From the NCBI GenBank assembly GCA_963765265.1, contig CAVXVN010000004.1, positions 1-64,000 of the forward strand: DNA of 64,000 nucleotides, read 5' to 3'. Below, in pieces: positions 17,920-27,108 of this stretch. Source of the DNA: Bacillus_BD sp963765265 (GTDB taxonomy: Bacteria > Bacillota > Bacilli > Bacillales > Cytobacillaceae). Position 1 is the first letter of the stretch. Every line of letters starts with the position of its first letter. The notes under the pieces were generated by a model that saw only the letters and a program-made list of their open reading frames with translations, was not told where the DNA came from and ran no database searches. A program made the position numbers and the translations under genes.

Positions 17920-18410
17920 TCCGATTGCCTCCAATCCTCTCTTTTGATTCTATCAAATTTTATGATCCATTTGGAATCGATTTCTTTCTTATCTTTCAAT
18001 TAATGAATTAACGTGAAGCATATAGGCTTTATAGCAATCTTACAAGTAGTCGCAAAGGCAGGACCAATGGGATAGCGGGGTTGGATGTTTTTGAGCACAC
18101 TTTATTCCAACATGTATAAGCGTTAACGAATATAAATCTTTCATACTGGCAAAACTAAAAATGTATTTCCCCAATGAAAGAGCATCTGCCTCTCCTTTGA
18201 AAAAGTAGATGCTTATTTTTTGTTTGAGGCTATTTTCAGGGGACTGACTCTTTTATTCCAAGTTTAAAAATAAAGATAAGTTAATGTGAGTTAGTAAAAA
18301 GTTAAAAGGTAAAGGATTTATCTATACTGTCTTTCTTTTGGTTTGAAAATAATAATAAACGATGCAAAAGAGCCTTGCATATATTGAATACAGAATAAAA
18401 AGTGTAAGGT
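17920..18410. other. Intergenic region with a dispersed repeat and a terminator-like hairpin
   Basis: 18011-18096 is a diverged copy of the sequence at 63882-63967. Near 18178-18222 AGCATCTGCC...AGTAGATGCTT with T-rich flanks may be a terminator. No coding region is supported. Confidence 0.5.
18011..18096 (+). repeat. Dispersed 86-bp repeat, copy 1
   Basis: ACGTGAAGCATA...TTTGAGC matches 63882-63967 at roughly 85-90 percent, with shared cores ACAAGTAGTC and CCAATGGGATAGCGGGG. Its origin is unknown, perhaps the end of a mobile element. Confidence 0.75.
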
Positions 18411-18419
18411 GTGGAACAA

Positions 18420-19922
18420 ATGATCACAGCCAACATTGGAAGTAAAACGTTTCGATTCCCGGAAACCCTTGAAGAATATTTTCAACCATTCCGTTCACAT
18501 GTGATTGGATTGAACCAAGAATTTGATTCCCCCTATGGAAAAAAGAAAATCATTTATGCCGACTGGACAGCAAGCGGGCGATTATATCAGCCTATCGAAA
18601 AAAAAATATCCGTGGATTTTGGACCTTTTATGGCGAATACCCATACAGAGTCGAATATAACCAGTTTAATGATGACTGGGCTATACAAGCAGTCAAAAAA
18701 AATTATTAAGGAACATGTTAATGCAGATAAACATGATGTCGTAATCCTAGATGGTTTTGGGATGACCTCGGTGGTCAATAAACTACAACGACTCTTAGGG
18801 CTAAGAGTACCAGAGATTTGGAGAAACCATCTGCAACTTCCAGAAAGGGAAAGACCGGTCATTTTCATAACCCATATGGAACACCATTCAAATCAAACAT
18901 CTTGGCTCGAAACACTTGGGGAAGTCATATTGGTAAACCCGGATAGGGAAGGAAGGGTGGACTTAAATCATTTAGAACAACTGCTTCATGTTTATAAGGA
19001 CCGCCAACTGAAAATAGGTTCCTTTACAGCGTGTTCAAATGTAACAGGAATTCAAACCCCTTATCACAAGCTTGCCAAGCTTATGCATCAACATGGAGGA
19101 CTTTGTTTTGTTGATTTTGCGGCATCAGCACCATATGTCGAGATCAATATGCATCCGGAAGATCCGCTTGAGAAACTTGATGCGATATTTTTCTCACCAC
19201 ATAAGTTCTTAGGAGGTCCCGGGACAAGTGGAGTATTGGTCTTTGATTCGAGAATTTACACAAATAAAGTCCCAGACCATCCCGGCGGAGGAACGGTGTT
19301 ATGGACCAATCCTTGGGGGGAACACAAATATTTCGATGACATAGAGATGCGGGAAGATGGCGGTACTCCGGGGATTCTACAGTCCATTCGGACAGCACTT
19401 TGTTTGAATTTGAAAAGTAAAATGGGAATAAATAATATTTTAAAAAGAGAAAAAGAACAGCTTAGTCTTTTATTTTCCCATTTGGAAAAGTTTCCAGAGG
19501 TCCACATATTAGCTGGAAACATTAAGGATAGAATCGGTATCGTCTCGTTTTATATTGAAACCATTCATTATAATTTAATTGTTCGTCTTCTAAACGACAG
19601 ATATGGTATTCAGGTAAGAGGGGGATGTTCATGTGCTGGAACGTATGGTCATTATCTCTTAAATATCGATAAAACTACTTCCAAACAAATTACTGAAAAA
19701 ATTACTCATGGAGATATGTCTACAAAACCTGGGTGGGTCCGATTTTCAATACATCCAATTATGACAGATGAAGAAATACTAACTTTTATTCAGGCGATAA
19801 GGGAAATAATAGAGAACATTGATGAGTGGAAAAAGGACTACGTTTATGATCCAGCAAGTAATGATTATTTTTATATCCACCATCTTCGTGAAGATATGTC
19901 GCCATTTTTTCGATTTAAATGA
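18420..19922 (+). CDS. Class V aminotransferase-fold PLP enzyme (cysteine-desulfurase-like)
   Basis: About 500 residues; ATG 18420 (or GTG 18411) lies near AAGGTG. The PLP Lys is in FFSPHKFLGGPGTSG, cofactor residues in HMEHHSNQTSW and VDFAASAPYVEI, and a Cys-rich loop RGGCSCAGTYGHYLL takes the place of the catalytic Cys loop of desulfurases. It is about 100 residues longer than IscS/SufS because of inserts in the C-terminal half. Desulfurase, selenocysteine lyase or another lyase activity is possible. No Fe-S genes are adjacent. Confidence 0.8.
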   Translation: MITANIGSKTFRFPETLEEYFQPFRSHVIGLNQEFDSPYGKKKIIYADWTASGRLYQPIEKKISVDFGPFMANTHTESNITSLMMTGLYKQSKKIIKEHVNADKHDVVILDGFGMTSVVNKLQRLLGLRVPEIWRNHLQLPERERPVIFITHMEHHSNQTSWLETLGEVILVNPDREGRVDLNHLEQLLHVYKDRQLKIGSFTACSNVTGIQTPYHKLAKLMHQHGGLCFVDFAASAPYVEINMHPEDPLEKLDAIFFSPHKFLGGPGTSGVLVFDSRIYTNKVPDHPGGGTVLWTNPWGEHKYFDDIEMREDGGTPGILQSIRTALCLNLKSKMGINNILKREKEQLSLLFSHLEKFPEVHILAGNIKDRIGIVSFYIETIHYNLIVRLLNDRYGIQVRGGCSCAGTYGHYLLNIDKTTSKQITEKITHGDMSTKPGWVRFSIHPIMTDEEILTFIQAIREIIENIDEWKKDYVYDPASNDYFYIHHLREDMSPFFRFK

Positions 19923-19993
19923 TTTATTCAAGAAACAGGTGCTTTACTTCAATAAGGAGTAGAGCCTTTTTCTTCTTCAAGTAACGAGCAGGT

Positions 19994-20365
19994 TTGTTCA
20001 AGAAAACACTGAAAGTACATAAGATTAGAAAGTGGTTGATGCAACTCAAGCCCTTTTGGCATAACATAGAACAGTTACAAAATAAGGAAGTGGATATTAT
20101 GAGTAGTAATATCGAGAATGGTGGGAATGACTCTAATTCTGTTGATATTTTACAATTAGTTGGACAATGGTTAACTACAACAGGAGATGCAATTAACCTT
20201 ATATGGAAAGAAATTGCATTAGAAAATGATAAGCTACAGCAAATTCAAGACCCAAAAGAGAAAGAACTACAAGAATTGCAGCTGCAACAAACCCTACAAC
20301 AAATGACACAGACACAGGAAAAAATAAGACTTTTACAAAAACAAATGGAAAATAGAGCTTTATAA
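19994..20365 (+). CDS. Module copy 2, gene A: small coiled-coil protein
   Basis: A 123-codon frame from TTG 19994, or 88 residues from ATG 20099. Only this copy keeps the full sequence: a start SSNIEN, the amphipathic segment DILQLVGQWLTTTGDAINLI, then a Gln/Glu-rich coiled coil (KEKELQELQLQQTLQQMTQT and on). The region before ATG 20099 is also conserved in copy 1 and includes KWLMQLKPFWHNIEQLQ. No homologous family is recognised. Gene B follows 105 bp later, behind a GGGGTG site. Confidence 0.6.
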   Translation: MFKKTLKVHKIRKWLMQLKPFWHNIEQLQNKEVDIMSSNIENGGNDSNSVDILQLVGQWLTTTGDAINLIWKEIALENDKLQQIQDPKEKELQELQLQQTLQQMTQTQEKIRLLQKQMENRAL

Positions 20366-20470
20366 CAGGATCAACGATTAGGTTTAAAGAATGACTGAAA
20401 TAAGAATAGAATTGATTATATAGGTCCCTCTTACTGTTTTATTTGAAGATTTAGTTATGGGGTGAAGTTC

Positions 20471-20850
20471 ATGAATGAGAATCAAAGGAATTACAGAACC
20501 ACTTCTGTCCTTCCAACAACAACCAACAATAACGGTAATAACCTAACTCTAATTCAACCTTAGGTAATTTTGAATATAAGCCACCTAACAATACTGGGGT
20601 AATCATAGGTATAATTGGCGCTGCATTGTCTACTGTGGGAGACGCTTTGCAGACTATTGGAGCAATCACTCAACTAAATATAGATGTTTCTGCCGATTTT
20701 CAATCACAAGTAGATGCTTTTAAGTCAGATCAAGAGAAGGATAAGATGCAGGAAGAGATTGATGATCTCAAGGGACAGGTGAAAGAGATTGATGATCTCA
20801 AGGAACAGATGAAACAGCTTGAGAAAATAATTAAGAGTAACCAAAATTAA
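20471..20850 (+). pseudogene. Module copy 2, gene B: 4-bp deletion breaks the frame
   Basis: It starts at ATG 20471 behind GGGGTG and matches gene B of copy 1, but TTTAATAAC is shortened near 20543 (4 bp net). The frame therefore stops at TAG about 20561 after TTTNNNGNN. The remaining sequence is still close to copy 1 in the downstream frame (IIGIIGAALSTVGDALQTIG, then two EIDDLK repeats). ATG 20626 could start a 74-residue fragment without the Asn-rich head. Confidence 0.75.
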
Positions 20851-20867
20851 GAGGTTACTCTCTTTTT
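20833..20867 (+). terminator. Terminator of module copy 2
   Basis: AAGAGTAACC and GGTTACTCT with a T-rich tail. It is the same hairpin that ends copy 1. Confidence 0.8.
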
Positions 20868-21447
20868 ATTTATTTTCTTGATTTTGTATGAATGATCCTG
20901 AGGTTTTCATATTAACACCAGAAAACAGAATATTCGAAGTTGGGATTCTTGCAAAACCATGAAGAATTTAAATAGAAGAAGAAAATGATTTTGATTACTA
21001 TTACAAATATGAATTTAGGGGTGCGATGTTTAACAAGGCATTGCTTTAATGTTTGATTAACGAAGAAGATTGTGAAATATTATACTTAAAGTAACTGGGT
21101 GCATTACTTCAAGAAGCAGTAGTGCATTTCTTTTTTGAGCTAATAATCTTGTTTCTCAATATTGTTCCACAGTACTAATATGGGGAGTTTCTGCCGAGTT
21201 GTAAGGATCGATAAATGCTGTTAGTACAAAGTATCAATTGTTCCATAAATAATCTCCTCAACATTTAATTCGTGGAGGTTATTATGGTAAAGATGGAACC
21301 TATTTTACTAATAAACTTATCTTATTCATGGCTGGTAGAAAATCAGTAATACTGTCGTCTACATTCCAGTCAATATATGAAGCGCGGGCAGAATAGTGAG
21401 AAGGGGGGACGGAGGGCACCCCTTGTCCCATTGAGAACAAAACTGTG
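20868..21447. other. Intergenic region with short dispersed repeats
   Basis: The first 60 bp continue the duplicated module (TTTTGTATGAATGATCCTGA, shared with 10995). ACTTAAAGTAAC at 21084, followed by GTGCATTACTTC...GTAGTGCAT and a T-run, is a terminator-like dispersed repeat also seen near 31831 and 60080. No gene is supported. Confidence 0.5.
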
Positions 21448-22293
21448 TTATAGGAATTGGCTCGATTTTAATAATGGAATGAGCGCAGTAGTATTTCGCA
21501 CGATATGATTGGCAAAGCTCTTTGTGCTTATTTCATGGGGATCAATGAGTATGGTTGAACAACCAAGCTCGGCGGCTGGGAGAATTTCATTGATCCAGTT
21601 GTCGCCAATACTTAAAATATCGCTATATTCAACTTGAAAATGTTCTTTGAGCTCGTTAAAACGCTCAACTGTATGTGTTGGTTTTTGTCCTTCAAAAATT
21701 TTCTTATCAAAGAGGTGTTCGAGTCCAAGCTTAAAGAGAATGGCTTCACTATCCTTTTCCAGACTGTTTGTCAGTAATGCCAGCTTAAAGCCCTTCTCTT
21801 TTAAACTCCAAAGCGCTTCCTTAAAACCGTTTACCGGTTTCATGACAAATTCAGGACTCATCATATAGCTTCTTGTTTCAAGGAAAGCTTCCTTTGAGCG
21901 CTTAGCGGAAATTCCGTAATGCTTTGCGATTGCAGCAGGGAGCCACCATAAGTCACCAATACTGAGCATTTTTAGCTGCTCAATCACAATGGGATCTGGA
22001 TATAACTCCGAAATGTTTACATTAGTCAGCGGACTTCCATCCCAGCTGTATACCTCTTGTACCCGATTATGTTCATGCACTAGGACTAAATCTTGCTCCA
22101 CATCATAGACTCTTCCAATTTGCAAGGCATGCTTTAGATCGAGGGCAGATTGATAATCCTTCCAAAAGGATTCATGTTTTTCGGCAGGCAGCTTATGTTG
22201 AAGCTGCTTTGCGTAGTATTCAAAATGATGCGTGTCTTCATAAAGCGTACCATCTAAATCAAAAACAATGACTTTCCATTTATTATTTTCCAT
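21448..22293 (-). CDS. HAD family hydrolase
   Basis: About 281 residues; the second Met (22293) has GGAG at good spacing. HAD motif I is VIVFDLDGTLYED (nucleophile Asp), motif II is LALLTNS, motif III Lys is in KKIFEGQKPT, and motif IV is ILSIGDNWINEI. An inserted cap of helices lies between motifs I and II. It is probably a small-molecule phosphatase of unknown substrate. Its first codons and leader are duplicated at 8463-8600. Confidence 0.87.
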   Translation of the reverse strand: MENNKWKVIVFDLDGTLYEDTHHFEYYAKQLQHKLPAEKHESFWKDYQSALDLKHALQIGRVYDVEQDLVLVHEHNRVQEVYSWDGSPLTNVNISELYPDPIVIEQLKMLSIGDLWWLPAAIAKHYGISAKRSKEAFLETRSYMMSPEFVMKPVNGFKEALWSLKEKGFKLALLTNSLEKDSEAILFKLGLEHLFDKKIFEGQKPTHTVERFNELKEHFQVEYSDILSIGDNWINEILPAAELGCSTILIDPHEISTKSFANHIVRNTTALIPLLKSSQFL

Positions 22294-22349
22294 AGTTATC
22301 TCCATTTCTGTTCTGTTTAACAGGCTGTAATATTAATATATATCATTTG

Positions 22350-22385
22350 AAAGAACCCAACGCTTGATGCATGGGGTTCTTTTTG
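22350..22385. terminator. Hairpin AAAGAACCCA / GGGGTTCTTT
   Basis: The same hairpin as 8548-8584, here upstream of the HAD gene and carrying one mismatch in the stem. Confidence 0.65.
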
Positions 22386-22706
22386 GGATTTTTAAAATTG
22401 TATAGTTTGAATAAGAAATCAGCGTACTGGAATAGAATAGAGGCATTAACAACAGAAAGATAAATATTTGTTTGAAATGACCTGAGGATGAGATACCAAA
22501 TACTGCCATGCTTCGATTGGATTCATTGCTTAACTAAAATCATTATTCACACAAGACGTATTCGGTATTCTTGGCTTATTTTTGTAAGGTATGGGAATAA
22601 CACTATGCATGCACAACGATAGAACTTATGTGTTTATGCGGATTCTTTTTTGTTTTTGAACACTCAGTAAACGGCTTGCATAAGCTGGCAAAAAGGGGAT
22701 TATTGA

Positions 22707-22961
22707 ATGAGTGTTATTACTTTTATTCTTTCTGTTATTATTGCGATGGTAATTGGTACGGTTGCGGATAAGATCTCACCTTTTAATATGCCAGGAAGCT
22801 GGGCTGGAGCTATAGTAGCTGGTTTCATAGGGGCATGGATTGGTCCGCTCTTATTTGGGGCATGGGGTCCTATGGTAGCGGGCTTTTCGTTAGTTCCTGC
22901 TCTGATTGGTGCCATTATTGTTGTCATTGTTGCAGGCATCGTTGCTAAGCTTTTTGATTAA
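22707..22961 (+). CDS. GlsB/YeaQ/YmgE family stress-response membrane protein
   Basis: 84 residues with AAAAAGGGG upstream. Three hydrophobic segments have Gly-rich turns: ITFILSVIIAMVIGTVADKI, MPGSWAGAIVAGFIGAWIG and LVPALIGAIIVVIVAGIVAK. This is the layout of transglycosylase-associated GlsB proteins. The role in envelope stress is known for the family only in general terms. A short hairpin (ACTCTGGACATGCCAGAGT) follows the stop. Confidence 0.88.
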   Translation: MSVITFILSVIIAMVIGTVADKISPFNMPGSWAGAIVAGFIGAWIGPLLFGAWGPMVAGFSLVPALIGAIIVVIVAGIVAKLFD

Positions 22962-23189
22962 CTTTGTGTTGAATGTTTCCACTTACACTCTGGACATGCC
23001 AGAGTGTCTGGCAAAAATTTCATTAAATGAATTGTGGATCAGGTGCCTTTGTAGGGCACTGTTTTTTTGTTAACTTCCAAATTCCGTATATTTTTCCTGA
23101 TGCCTTATCTGACCTTAACACTTTTAAAATCCCTGATTAAATAGGACCTTTTGAGAGAAAATAATAGGAAACAGAATGGAGGGAATTTT

Positions 23190-23405
23190 ATGATGGAAAA
23201 TAATGAAAATAATCATGATACATTTACAGTGACGGGAACAAACATTGATGCTGTAAAAAGACAAAATGAGCGTTCAGGCATGTCATATAATGAAGTAAAA
23301 GAATGGCTAGCTAAAACCACGGGCGGACATGGTACAGGAATCTATAGTGACACCAATGTTGAGGAAGTTAAAAGGGAAAATCAACCATCTATGGAAAAAA
23401 AGTAA
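23190..23405 (+). CDS. Gamma-type small acid-soluble spore protein-like protein
   Basis: 71 residues from ATG 23190 behind ATGGAGGG (the longer frame from 23151 lacks a site). It is hydrophilic, with two similar blocks: TNIDAVKRQNERSG and TNVEEVKRENQPS. These resemble the T-N-x-x-V-K-x-Q-N repeats of gamma-SASP spore proteins. Between them is YNEVKEWLAKTTGGHGTG. The SASP assignment rests on the repeat pattern only. Confidence 0.6.
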   Translation: MMENNENNHDTFTVTGTNIDAVKRQNERSGMSYNEVKEWLAKTTGGHGTGIYSDTNVEEVKRENQPSMEKK

Positions 23406-23572
23406 AGAATCCCACAAAGCAGACTTTGCTGGGGAATTGCCTGCGGGCACCATTGGATGCCTGAACCTTTCATACTTCCTGGTATAAAGGAGTTTTTTAT
23501 TCGATGTCGAATAAAGTAAAAGATGAGTGCTATTATGAAGAATATTAAATGTATTGAAACGGTGATGATCCG

Positions 23573-23878
23573 ATGTTATCACAACAAGAAGTTCTTGAGG
23601 TACTTTCAAGAAACTTGAATAAATGGAAAGATCAATATGGAGTGAAGCGTATTGCTTTGTTTGGCTCATATTCTCGCGATGATCAAAGAGATTCCAGTGA
23701 TATTGATCTTTTAGTAGAATTTGATGAAAAGGCGATGATATTTGATAACTATATGGATTTAAAATTTAACCTTGAAGACCTTTTTCAAAAGCCAGTAGAT
23801 TTGGTCATTTTGGATGATATTAAGCCTGCACTTAAACCAAGTATTCTTAGGAGCGCTAAGTATGCAGAGGGAGCCTAA
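23573..23878 (+). CDS. MNT-type minimal nucleotidyltransferase (antitoxin-like)
   Basis: 101 residues with the polymerase-beta fold signature IALFGSYSRDDQRDSSDIDLL: GSYSR plus D-x-D, then VEFDEK and the third Asp in VDLVILDD. Such proteins pair with HEPN toxins and can AMPylate them. The next ORF (23862, overlapping by 17 bp) starts like a HEPN partner but is truncated, so this antitoxin appears orphaned. Confidence 0.85.
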   Translation: MLSQQEVLEVLSRNLNKWKDQYGVKRIALFGSYSRDDQRDSSDIDLLVEFDEKAMIFDNYMDLKFNLEDLFQKPVDLVILDDIKPALKPSILRSAKYAEGA

Positions 23879-23948
23879 AGTTTTTTTAGAAGATATTTAT
23901 AACGCTGCAGTAAAAAATTGTATAAACATAGAATGCTCTAAGAGGTGA
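23862..23948 (+). pseudogene. Truncated HEPN-domain toxin start
   Basis: ATG 23862 overlaps the end of the MNT gene, as in intact MNT-HEPN operons. It reads MQREPKVFLEDIYNAAVK and then KNCINIECSKR before TGA. The first 18 residues fit a DUF86/HEPN N-terminus, but the R-x4-6-H catalytic part is absent. It is a remnant of the toxin gene. Confidence 0.65.
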
Positions 23949-23951
23949 AAT

Positions 23952-24146
23952 ATGAAGGTTATGTATGCTTTGGTCATTATTCTTATAATAATATCTATTG
24001 TTGCAACACTATTTATCGCAGGCAAGGGCGACGATAAGTATAGTAGCTCAACCAAAAGAAATTTCAAAAATTTAACCTTAATTTATGTGGTCATTGGTAT
24101 CTTGGGTTTAATTGTCCTCGGTGTATATATTTGGTTTTTTTCTTAA
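23952..24146 (+). CDS. Small two-span membrane protein
   Basis: 64 residues behind AGAGGTG. Hydrophobic segments at about 4-23 and 44-63 flank a polar loop (GKGDDKYSSSTKRNFKNL). The layout reminds me of short Bacillus proteins annotated as possible bacillithiol-related membrane proteins, but I cannot confirm that. The truncated HEPN frame ends inside its ribosome binding site. Confidence 0.6.
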   Translation: MKVMYALVIILIIISIVATLFIAGKGDDKYSSSTKRNFKNLTLIYVVIGILGLIVLGVYIWFFS

Positions 24147-24600
24147 AACAAATTATATGATGTTTTAACCTATTATCGGTGAACGAGTAAAAAAGAAGGA
24201 GGTCAATATCTAACTTACTGCCTGGAGTTCTCATAATTGAATTGTTGCTATATCTCTGCAGCTCCCTTTGAATCTCTTTCAGAACCTTGATTCGGAACCT
24301 GATTTGCTGACGATAGTGACAATGAACCGTTGAAAAAAGAAGAGAAAACAAAAAAAGTTAACTAAGCAAATCTAGTTAACCATTGATATTACCATTATGG
24401 TTACTTCGTTGCTGAACCTTACACACTTCCAGGATGTAGTTAGGGAGATCCAGGGTTTGGCGATTTTTTCTACTTTATAATTTAGGGTTATGTGAACTAG
24501 ATTTGTATAGAATATGCACTTATCTAGCACTTTTAATAAAATAAAAATGAATACTCATAAGTGTTAAAATGTTCGAATCATCATTTACTAATGACTACTC
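24147..24600. other. Intergenic region with hairpin and possible remnants
   Basis: GTTAACTA/TAGTTAAC at 24357-24380 forms a hairpin with an adjacent A-run, a possible minus-strand terminator. The minus strand near 24220-24350 has a protein-like stretch (LSLSSANQVPNQGSERDSKG) without start or known family. Nothing else is supported. Confidence 0.4.
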
Positions 24601-24619
24601 ACCACTTAACAACCTTACG

Positions 24620-25749
24620 GTCTGTTTGAAGGGGAGTTCCTAAGAACACCAGTGTATCCACAGTTATGGATTAGGCGATCCCCGCGTTCCAACGGTTAGA
24701 AGTCTTACGGCTTCGTTTTTGAGATTGAAACCTGCGTTAATATCTCGATTGTGATAGGTATGGCACTCAGGACAATCCACTCACGTAATCGAGATCTAAC
24801 GTCTTATTTGAGCACAACAAGAGCAAAGCGGCGGAAGGAAAGTTTTGCAACAGCACATGTTTCATACCATTCGCTATATCAATCATGGTTTTGAATGGAC
24901 CATGATACTCACAATCGCTTGCAAGGTGTCAATGGACCAGTATTCGATACAGACAAGTTCATTCAATATGCGTGGTTGACAATTTCGGTGAAATCTGTCA
25001 AGTAATCTTGCCATCGCAATCTTCTCAGGATACGTGCAACTTTATTCGGCTACCAATTCGCCCCCAAGGCGTCACTCATCATCGGGCGTAGAGTTTCTTC
25101 AAAGTGCGAAAAATGGGTTTTTATAAGGTGGTGTGCATCTGAAAGAATCACCAAATTTTGATACAACATCAATGCAACAGCAGAATTTGTTAGGAATTCA
25201 CGCTTCGCAGTCCAGGCAACAAAGATTACCAGATGAATACGTCAAATCGAGCATTCAATATACAACTCAACTCACGACCTCGCAAAACGAACAAGTCCAA
25301 GTTTAGGCAGTTTGATGTAGTTGTCTTTGACAGCTATGTTCCCATTCGTATGCTTGGTTGTATAAGATTGGACAGGATTTCTTTTTGATTTAAAGCGTGG
25401 TTGTTTGTTTTGCTTTTTGTAATAACGATCATCAGAGGAATCAGCTAAGTTTTCAACAGACTTTTGTAAAGCAATACTATCTACCTCTTTTAAGAAGGAG
25501 CAGTATTGCTTTAATTCAGGAAGTGCTTTGACCGTTTCGTATTTGTTTAAGTATGCACCCTTCCAATCATTTGTGGAAAGCTGACCATTCTGCTTCATTT
25601 CTTCAACGATATACCAATAAGCGTCTTTTTCTTTGTTTGCCGAGAAAAAAGTTGAACACGAATCTCGAACATCCAATGGTTTTATTGATAAGTTCTATCT
25701 GTTTCTTGTTCGGGTACAGACGGAATTTATAGGCTTTCTTGACAAGCAT
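24620..25749 (-). pseudogene. Degenerate TnpB (IS605 OrfB-type) gene
   Basis: The start (25749) reads KKAYKFRLYPNKKQIELINK, the typical TnpB N-terminus. The next 130 codons include KSVENLADSSDDRYYKKQ (normally LQQ-x-L-x-N-L-x-x-A) and QPRFKSKRNPVQSY, then LPKLGLVRFA. After about 25270 the frame is lost, but near 24660-24770 CPECHTYHNRDINAGFNLKN, part of the zinc ribbon and RuvC end, is still readable. Multiple frameshifts and deletions make it inactive. The 3' flank with GGAGTTCCTAAGAACACC is where an omega RNA would lie. Confidence 0.85.
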
Positions 25750-25915
25750 GACTTTCGCCTCACTTTACAGGAACGTTTGTTCTAATCATAACATAATCGA
25801 ACAAACTTGGCTACCGCCAACCGAAATTCATCTCCCACCTACTTATTGGGCTTCACCCTACACATTCGTTGAGGTAGGAGTCTTCTTTCGGGAAGTGATA
25901 AAATCGTATATTTGT

Positions 25916-26742
25916 TCACCTCTTTCTTTTAGTTTGCAGTATTTGAACATGCCTAACTTCTGCAATGAGTAACCCAGACATTAAAATAACCACAGCGGTT
26001 AAGTAAAACCATAAGACAAGTACAATGATTCCGGCGAGCTGACCATACAATCTCGTGTAATTCACATTTGATACGTATTCAGCAAAAAGTAACGAAACGA
26101 CTTGCCAACCGACCGCTGATAATAGTGCACCTGGCCATACTTCCCGTAATGTGAGTCTTTCATTTGGTAAAACCTAAAGAAGAGAAGGAAAAATAGGAAT
26201 AAAAATACTGAACCTAGACCCCATCTGACGACTAGCCAAATATATATCCACCCTTGCCAATCATCAACAGTACCTGCTAGCGATACTACCCAGTGTAATC
26301 CACTTTCTAAAAACGGTAATAATAAGGATAGCGGTATAAGTGTCATAAACAAAAGCGTTACTCCAAGATCTCGAAGTAAACTTTTCCAATAAGGGAGTGA
26401 GCTTTTCATGCCATTTGCTTCATTTAATGTGCGGGCAAGTGCTTGCACGGCCATGCTTGATATCCAAAATGCTGCAATTAAACTGAGTGACAAGACTTGT
26501 CCTTTGTCTGCTGCTAATATATTCGTTACATTGTCTTCAATGAGTGCAAAAGAATCACCCGGAGCAAAAGGTCTCAAGAAATCTAAGATTTGCTGTGCAT
26601 CTACTGGAAAAAGGCTAATAAGTGAAAGGATAAATAGCAGGAATGGAAATACCGATAAAAGAAGATAATAAGCTGTTAGTGCAGCTTCATCAAAAAACCT
26701 CTCAGCGAAAAACCTCACGAAAACACGTATAACGATCTTCAT
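25916..26742 (-). pseudogene. YihY/virulence factor BrkB family membrane protein, one frameshift
   Basis: About 275 residues when joined. The first frame has the family start (RFFDEAALTAYYLLLSVFPF) and membrane segments such as VLSLSLIAAFWISSMAVQAL. At about 26170 the frame shifts: it continues as FYQMKDSHYG, but the next frame reads LPNERLTLREVWPGALLSAV and then LYGQLAGIIVLVLWFYLTAV to a basic end QTKRKR. Six membrane spans are expected. Function is unknown. A degenerate TnpB gene lies just downstream. Confidence 0.85.
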
Positions 26743-26960
26743 TTACTGTTCCCCCAAGCTTGTTCTTAAAGTCATTGTGACTGAAACTTATGCAATTAAG
26801 CAAGAAAACCCCATACTGTAATGGGGTGAAATGTGCGATTTGTAGCCTTTTAGTTATTTAAGTACGATTGTGTATGTATAGAAATGAGTCCTTCTTTTAA
26901 ACGTATTATGAACTAGGAATAATGATGCTAATCTTATGTGAGTTTCTGCCTCCATTTTAT

Positions 26961-27048
26961 CCCGGTTTAACAGGCTGTAATACCCCACCTCAGGCTTTGA
27001 TAAAAAACCAAAAGGATAGGTGGGGGATAAACAGCCTGTAAAACCCCG
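26961..27048. repeat. 88-bp inverted repeat with AACAGGCTGT ends
   Basis: The arms begin TTTAACAGGCTGT with CCCCACCT, mirrored by AGGTGGGG and ACAGCCTGTAAA around a 27-base centre. The outer motif TTTAACAGGCTGT also occurs in the duplicated leader at 8517 and 22316. It resembles a non-autonomous mobile element or a long RNA hairpin. Confidence 0.65.
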
Positions 27049-27062
27049 ATAAGTGCAACTAA

Positions 27063-27108
27063 CCATCAGTGGGGGATGAGAGAAAACCCCCACTGATGGA
27101 AGTTTTTC
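27063..27108 (+). terminator. Perfect 13-bp hairpin with T-run
   Basis: CCATCAGTGGGGG, an 11-base loop, CCCCCACTGATGG, then AAGTTTTTC. It is terminator-like, but no + strand gene precedes it, so it may belong to the adjacent repeat element. Confidence 0.65.

Noticed and set aside
17935..18010. Purine riboswitch upstream of the uracil/xanthine permease
   Set aside because: None of the conserved loop sequences of the purine aptamer is present.
18420..19922. Assignment as a standard IscS/SufS cysteine desulfurase
   Set aside because: The protein is about 100 residues too long, and the Cys-rich loop and context differ. Only the fold class is supported.
24091..24351. Minus-strand 86-codon frame as a gene
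   Set aside because: It overlaps the small membrane protein gene, lacks a ribosome binding site and has an unconvincing composition.
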